Origin: Lachnospiraceae bacterium GAM79
GTDB taxonomy: Bacteria > Bacillota > Clostridia > Lachnospirales > Lachnospiraceae
Direction: 5' to 3'
Length of the DNA stretch: 64,000 nucleotides
NCBI GenBank assembly: GCA_003584705.1
Contig: AP018536.1
Location: 2,852,001 to 2,916,000, forward strand
The notes beneath the pieces were generated by a model, which was given only the letters and a program-made list of their open reading frames with translations, ran no database searches and had not been told where the DNA came from. Of this stretch, positions 60,166 through 64,000 are shown in pieces (position 1 is the first letter of the stretch; every line of letters starts with the position of its first letter). The translations under genes and the position numbers were made by a program.

Positions 60166-60969
60166 CTATTTTTCCTGTCTCCGACCATACACTCTGCTTG
60201 TCAGTCCCTGATAGATTGCAGAGAAATGTCTGCTTTCTGCCATTGCGGTCCGGAGAGGTGCCAGGGTCAGTGCCATCACAGCGCGGTAACGGAACAGTTC
60301 TACGGGTTTCATGTATTTTATCGTGATCTCCTTATGCTCTGCGGCACTGCGTTTCAGGTTCTCCTTTGTCTCGGAGTAGCCGCCGCCTTCGTAGGAAGAT
60401 ACGGTAAGCCCCAGATACTGCATGGGAGCCTTCGCCCGGTAATAGCACCACAGAAAATGTTCATAATCTGCGCGGATCTTGTATTTTGGTTCGTAGGGCT
60501 TCTGTCGGCACAGGTCTGCGGCATAGAAGCAGGACTGATGGCAGGGAATGTTGCGGTAGCAGACAAAGCCGGTGATTCGGGGCGGGGATGATATCTTCGT
60601 GTCCGTTTTCGCGCTGTAGGTATCTCCGTAATAGATGCCTTGCAGTTTCATAGGGTGCTGTTCCATGAATTGTGCGGTGTGCGCCAGAACTTCCTTGTCA
60701 TAGAAGAGGTCACCGCAGTTTAAGAACAGAATGTAATCTCCGGTCACATGAGAGACCGCCTGGTTCATAGCCTCGTAGATACTGTGATCCGGTTCCTGGT
60801 AGAGATGGATCCGCCCGTCAGTGCGCATGGACTCTATGGATCCGTCACGGCTGCCACCGTCCTTGACGATGACTTCGAAGTCTGGGCAGGTCTGGGCCAG
60901 GATACTGTCAAGGGTCTGATTCAGTTTGGTGCCGGGGTTCAGGCATACTACGATAATGCTGAATTTCAT
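60166..60969 (-). CDS. Family 2 glycosyltransferase
   Basis: A 267-residue GT-A-fold glycosyltransferase. SIIVVCLNPGTKLNQTLDSI opens the nucleotide-binding half, the DXD-like region lies in VIVKDGGSRDGSIESM and LFLNCGDLFYD, and YKIRADYEHFLWCYYR carries the acceptor-side ED-like motif. Such enzymes add sugars to cell-surface polysaccharide or lipid carriers; the sugar is unknown. No membrane helix. The ATG follows AAAAGGAGCAACAT. It is solitary, between two repeats. Confidence 0.88.
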   Translation of the reverse strand: MKFSIIVVCLNPGTKLNQTLDSILAQTCPDFEVIVKDGGSRDGSIESMRTDGRIHLYQEPDHSIYEAMNQAVSHVTGDYILFLNCGDLFYDKEVLAHTAQFMEQHPMKLQGIYYGDTYSAKTDTKISSPPRITGFVCYRNIPCHQSCFYAADLCRQKPYEPKYKIRADYEHFLWCYYRAKAPMQYLGLTVSSYEGGGYSETKENLKRSAAEHKEITIKYMKPVELFRYRAVMALTLAPLRTAMAESRHFSAIYQGLTSRVYGRRQEK

Positions 60970-61000
60970 ATGTTGCTCCTTTTAAGATATAATATCTCCG

Positions 61001-61136
61001 CAGTCGAGAACAGGGCAAGGAACGCGGCACGTTCGCACTCTGTCGCAGAGCGTAGCGGCACGTAAGTGACCAAAGTACGGTCACTAAGTGCCGACGTCTG
61101 CTTACGGCCTGCTTATCCTTACCCTGTTTTCGGCTG
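61001..61136. repeat. Partial copy of the large repeat (module 2 only)
   Basis: A 136-bp hairpin element related to module 2 of copies A and B. Shared words are GCGGCACG, CTGTCGCAGAGCGTAGCGG, and CCGACGTCTGCTTACGG, in the same order as in copy B. The closing stem differs: CAGTCGAGAACAGGG (61001-61015) pairs with CCCTGTTTTCGGCTG (61122-61136) at 13 of 15 positions. It lies between the glycosyltransferase and HAD-CPBP genes and lacks GAAAGTTAG ends. Confidence 0.75.
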
Positions 61137-61207
61137 CTGGGTTACGTTGTCCATCTTTGTATATCTTATCAAGTATTTGGATGGTGACAAATGTACTTTT
61201 TTATTGC

Positions 61208-62743
61208 CTAAAATATATTTTTCTGTTTATGGAGCATCCCGAGGGATACTGCTGCCACTGTCAGGAAAATCACGCATACGGGCCAGCTGACGAAGCCGGT
61301 GACGGCGATGGCGGTATAGGAGAGGCAGTAGGCGAGGACATTGGATGCCACATGGACAAAGACCGCCATTTTGAACTCTCCAAAGTATTCGTAAGCATAT
61401 GCCATCAGGCAGCCGATGAGGAAGCCGTACACGCCCTGGACGTAATTCATGTGGTAAACGCCAAAGATCAGAGCAGACAGGGCTATGGCGAGTTTGATAT
61501 CCATGAATCTGCGGAGATATCCGTAGATAACTCCGCGGAACAGAAGCTCCTCTGCTATGGGGGAGATGAAGCCGAATACAAGGATTCCTACGATAAAGTG
61601 TGCGGAATATTGCTGGGCTGCAACTTCGGTATAGGCTTCGGATTTGTTGGTCACTCCCAGAAGTTCAAACAGGAGGTTGAAACCGATAACGGCACCGATG
61701 GTGACTGCCACCAGCAGGGCATATTTTGCCTTACCTTCTTTTTTCAGATGGCTTAAATGCATATCCTCTTTGTTCTTCGTGATCAGAAGCTTTGCCGTGG
61801 ACCATACCGCCAGTGCTCCGCCGATGAAGCCCAGTGCCGCTATGATACTGGACACATCTCCGGAATAGCCGTTATAGGCGCCGGTCTCATCCCGCAGGAT
61901 CAGCAGATCTACCAGTCCACCGGAAGCACCAGACTGTGCCAGCTGATACAACAGTGCCAGCAGCGCATACTGCACCGCATTGCGCACCAGGATAAACATC
62001 AGGAACGAATACACCATGGTCCAGATTCTCTGGTACATGGGATTTTTCTTTTTATTGTCGGGATTGCTGTTCACCAGTTCCTCGCTGCCGCGAAGCAGAA
62101 ATTTTTCCAGTTCTTCCACGGATTGTACGATGTAGTCCGCTTTTGCTTCCTTTAACTCTTCCTTGCTTCCGTAGCCATAAGTCACGCCCACGCTCTCCAC
62201 GCCCAACGCTCTGGCTCCTTCCACATCGAACTTTCTGTCACCGATCATGTAGACCTGATCCGGCTCTATGGGATTCTCCTTGAACAGCTGATGCAGGGTC
62301 TCCTGCACCACCTGATCCTTCGTCTCTCTGGTGCCGTCCAGCTCACTGCCTACCACCACGGCAAAATATTTTTTCAGATCAAAATGCACCAGTATGCGTT
62401 CTACATAGATCTGGGGTTTGCTGGAAGCCAGTGCCAGAAAATAGCCCTTGGATTGCAGGTTCTTCAGCATCTCCGGAATACCGGCATAAACTTCATTTTC
62501 AAAAATACCCGTATTCTGAAAACGCTCTCTGTATTTTGCCACGGCCTCCTCCGCCTGCTCAGCGGTAAAACCGTAGAATTCCATAAAGCTGTCCCGTAAG
62601 GGCGGTCCGATAAAAGGCTCCAGCTTGTCCAGATCAGGTTCCTCAATACCGAAAGAGTGCAGCGCATACTGCACGCAGGTCGTAATTCCAATTTTGGGAT
62701 CTGTCAGTGTACCGTCCAGATCAAACAGCAGATATTTTTTCAT
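61208..62743 (-). CDS. Fusion of a HAD phosphatase and a CPBP intramembrane protease
   Basis: A 511-residue two-domain protein. Residues 1-215 are a phosphoglycolate-phosphatase-like HAD hydrolase (nucleophile motif FDLDGTLTDP at 7-16, SSKP at 107-110, MIGDRKFDVEGA at 166-177). Residues about 235-500 are a polytopic membrane domain of the CPBP/Abi (Rce1-like) protease family with all expected residues: EELLFRG at 398-404, H431 in FGVYH, and H464 with N468 in HVASN. The start at 62743 follows GGAATTATAAG. The frame is continuous, so the fusion is real unless there is a sequencing error. The linked functions are unknown. Confidence 0.85.
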   Translation of the reverse strand: MKKYLLFDLDGTLTDPKIGITTCVQYALHSFGIEEPDLDKLEPFIGPPLRDSFMEFYGFTAEQAEEAVAKYRERFQNTGIFENEVYAGIPEMLKNLQSKGYFLALASSKPQIYVERILVHFDLKKYFAVVVGSELDGTRETKDQVVQETLHQLFKENPIEPDQVYMIGDRKFDVEGARALGVESVGVTYGYGSKEELKEAKADYIVQSVEELEKFLLRGSEELVNSNPDNKKKNPMYQRIWTMVYSFLMFILVRNAVQYALLALLYQLAQSGASGGLVDLLILRDETGAYNGYSGDVSSIIAALGFIGGALAVWSTAKLLITKNKEDMHLSHLKKEGKAKYALLVAVTIGAVIGFNLLFELLGVTNKSEAYTEVAAQQYSAHFIVGILVFGFISPIAEELLFRGVIYGYLRRFMDIKLAIALSALIFGVYHMNYVQGVYGFLIGCLMAYAYEYFGEFKMAVFVHVASNVLAYCLSYTAIAVTGFVSWPVCVIFLTVAAVSLGMLHKQKNIF

Positions 62744-62778
62744 TCTTATAATTCCTTTTTTTGTATCTGTTCCAAGCC

Positions 62779-62860
62779 CTGTAACTATCGCAAAATATTC
62801 ATTGAATACCGGGATCCGCAAGAATATTCTGTAATTGTTATGAGGCTCTGAATAGTTACC
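62779..62860. repeat. TAACTATTCAG repeat copy between greA and the HAD-CPBP gene
   Basis: Left end CTGTAACTATCGC, right end (reversed) GGTAACTATTCAGAGCC. Inside, AATATTC and GAATATT make a hairpin around GGGATCCGC. The left end has diverged. The copy lies in the leader of the HAD-CPBP gene. Confidence 0.65.
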
Positions 62861-62894
62861 CTTTCTTTCTATAGCTTGTGGGGTCCGCAAAGCA

Positions 62895-63395
62895 TTAGAA
62901 GCTGCGGATCTTGTCCCCGTCATCCTCAGTGTTTTTCAGCGCCTTGATCTCTACGTCATAGCCCACATTGGCATTGACCTGCACATGGACCACATCACCC
63001 ACTTTTTTGCCAAGCAGTGCCTTGCCCAGCGGAGATTCGTTGCTGATCAGACCTTCCAGTGAGTTTCCGCGAACGGTGGTCACGATCTTGTAATCCTCTT
63101 CCGTGCCGTCGTCGATGAATTCCACGGTAACAGTGTTGTTGATGCCCACCTCATCCACGGCGGAGTTCTCGGAGATCACCTTTGCGGTCTTGATCATTCT
63201 CTCCAGATAACGGATCCGGCTCTCGTTCTGATTCTTGTATTTTTTCGCTGCATAATATTCAAAATTCTCACTGAGATCTCCGTGGGCTCTGGCTTCCTTC
63301 ACGTCCTCCAGTGCCTTGGGACGCACCACCAGCTTACGATACTCGATCTCATCTTCCATTTTCTTAATGTCAGTGGGGGTTAATTCATCGTACAT
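62895..63395 (-). CDS. greA: Transcription elongation factor GreA
   Basis: A 166-residue factor that helps RNA polymerase cleave backtracked transcripts. The N-terminal coiled coil (ELTPTDIKKMEDEIEYRKLV, then ARAHGDLSENFEYYAAK with the acidic tip) and the C-terminal FKBP-like domain (ISNESPLGKALLGKKVGDVV) are complete. The ATG follows GGAGAAATT. It lies 245 bp after mraY on the same strand. Confidence 0.95.
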   Translation of the reverse strand: MYDELTPTDIKKMEDEIEYRKLVVRPKALEDVKEARAHGDLSENFEYYAAKKYKNQNESRIRYLERMIKTAKVISENSAVDEVGINNTVTVEFIDDGTEEDYKIVTTVRGNSLEGLISNESPLGKALLGKKVGDVVHVQVNANVGYDVEIKALKNTEDDGDKIRSF

Positions 63396-63475
63396 AATTT
63401 CTCCATTTCTATCTGTTCAATTACTTATATCATTTATTGACAGTTTTTCTCCCGGCTCGGCACGCTGATTTTCTA

Positions 63476-63589
63476 CCAACAGCCGTCCTTCTTTTTCTTC
63501 GGCGACCGACCTTCTTTTCCTTCGGCAGACGCCTTTCTTTTCTTCTGACGGCCGACCTTTTTCCTTCCGGCAGCCAACCTTCTTTTCTT
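63476..63589. repeat. Five-unit 22-24-bp tandem repeat
   Basis: On the plus strand five imperfect units approximate CGGCAGCCGACCTTCTTTTCC plus TT, starting at about 63476, 63500, 63523, 63545 and 63567. The unit length (22, 23 or 24) is not a multiple of three, and the minus-strand open frame across it is extremely basic with no ribosome site, so I read it as noncoding. It fills the space between mraY and greA. Confidence 0.75.
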
Positions 63590-63640
63590 GCAGAGGATGA
63601 CCGGTCGCAGTCTCTATGCTGTCCCGGTGTGCCCAGCATT

Positions 63641-64000
63641 CTACAACTGCATTGCGTAGATTACCGCCAGAGACAGAATGATCTGAATAATGGCAAAACG
63701 GAATACGGTCTGTGTATTGGACCAGTCCCACACCTTACGCACATGATCATGCAAGGGAGTACGCACATTTTTCAAAATATGAATCTTCAGGAAACGAAGC
63801 AGAGACACCTTAAGAAGTCCCAGTCCTCCATCCAGGATCAGCACCAGTGCCAGCGGGATGAACAGGAACGGGCAGCCGCTCTTCAAAATAGCGATGCTGA
63901 TGAACAATCCCATAGCCCGGGAACCCGCATCCCCCATCATCAGCTTACTGGGTGTGGCATTGTACCACAAATAGCCCAGAATACATACGGCAAACAGCAG
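63641..64000 (-). CDS. mraY: MraY-like phospho-N-acetylmuramoyl-pentapeptide transferase (C-terminal part)
   Basis: The last 119 residues of a polytopic membrane enzyme that makes lipid I in peptidoglycan synthesis; the frame is open to the right edge. MMGDAGSRAMGLFISIAI holds the catalytic aspartate region, and TPLHDHVRKVWDWSNTQTVF matches the conserved histidine-containing loop of MraY. Three membrane helices are visible. WecA-type relatives are less likely because of the HD..RK loop. Usually it is part of a cell-wall cluster; here it is followed by a tandem repeat and greA, so it is not in the common order. Confidence 0.85.
   Translation of the reverse strand: MLFAVCILGYLWYNATPSKLMMGDAGSRAMGLFISIAILKSGCPFLFIPLALVLILDGGLGLLKVSLLRFLKIHILKNVRTPLHDHVRKVWDWSNTQTVFRFAIIQIILSLAVIYAMQL

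Noticed and set aside
63430..63639. A 69-codon extremely basic peptide across the tandem repeat
   Set aside because: No ribosome site, and the repeat period is not a multiple of three, so the repeat would not give a repeated peptide.

Overview
The window is a 64 kb piece of a chromosome from a spore-forming Clostridium-type Bacillota, most likely a gut member of the Lachnospiraceae (inference). The grounds are the rimP-nusA-ylxR-ylxQ-infB-rbfA-nrnA-truB-ribF operon, SpoVA germination proteins, an [FeFe] hydrogenase, ECF vitamin transporters, strong GGAGG ribosome binding sites, a DUF5721 protein, and the end of a Tn1549-like conjugative element. No rRNA, tRNA or CRISPR array was seen. Most genes lie on the minus strand.

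Layout. 1-2.7 kb: end of an integrative conjugative element (VirD4 coupling protein, PcfB-like protein, DUF6017 winged-helix protein with 15-bp in-frame repeats). 2.7-5.9 kb: palindrome-rich spacer, HAD phosphatase, TPP riboswitch with thiT, a large repeat, sfsA. 6-11.3 kb: ECF sigma / anti-sigma-like / MATE operon, a chemoreceptor, tcdA. 11.3-22 kb: galacturonate locus (sugar isomerase-like protein, cytoplasmic GH28, a small hypothetical, an IS110-family insertion, uxaA, uxaB, a divergent LacI regulator, uxaC). 22-24.6 kb: a second, inverted copy of the large repeat and a Na+/phosphate cotransporter behind a Pho-box-like promoter. 24.6-33.5 kb: the translation-factor operon. 33.6-37.5 kb: [FeFe] hydrogenase with a NuoF/GltD-like flavoprotein. 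38-44 kb: DegV, DUF5721, spoVAE, EamA, shikimate kinase, RidA, a small hypothetical, spoVAD. 44-46.8 kb: MocR regulator divergent from an SDR/NTF2-like gene pair. 46.8-53.7 kb: SH3 protein, DUF6056 membrane protein, trpS, coaBC, panT, coaX. 53.7-64 kb: gltD-gltB, a glycosyltransferase, a HAD-CPBP fusion, greA, and the C-terminal part of mraY.

Functional links. GH28, UxaC, UxaB and UxaA turn pectin fragments into 2-keto-3-deoxygluconate under the LacI-family regulator, whose candidate operators lie just downstream of both divergent promoters. thiT (TPP riboswitch) and panT-coaX-coaBC cover vitamin uptake and CoA synthesis. GltBD assimilates nitrogen.

The most unusual content is not protein coding. 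At least three families of palindromic intergenic repeats recur. Family 1 is a modular hairpin element of about 0.5-0.7 kb with GAAAGTTAG ends: two inverted copies frame 5.3-22.1 kb, and one module recurs near 61 kb. Family 2 is a small element with TGTAACTATTCAG ends. Family 3 consists of mosaics of GCGAAGC mini-hairpins and GATATAATGA units. Many copies touch or supply the stop codon of the neighbouring gene and so form the last codons of sfsA and of the MocR regulator. I regard these families as the best candidates for something undescribed.
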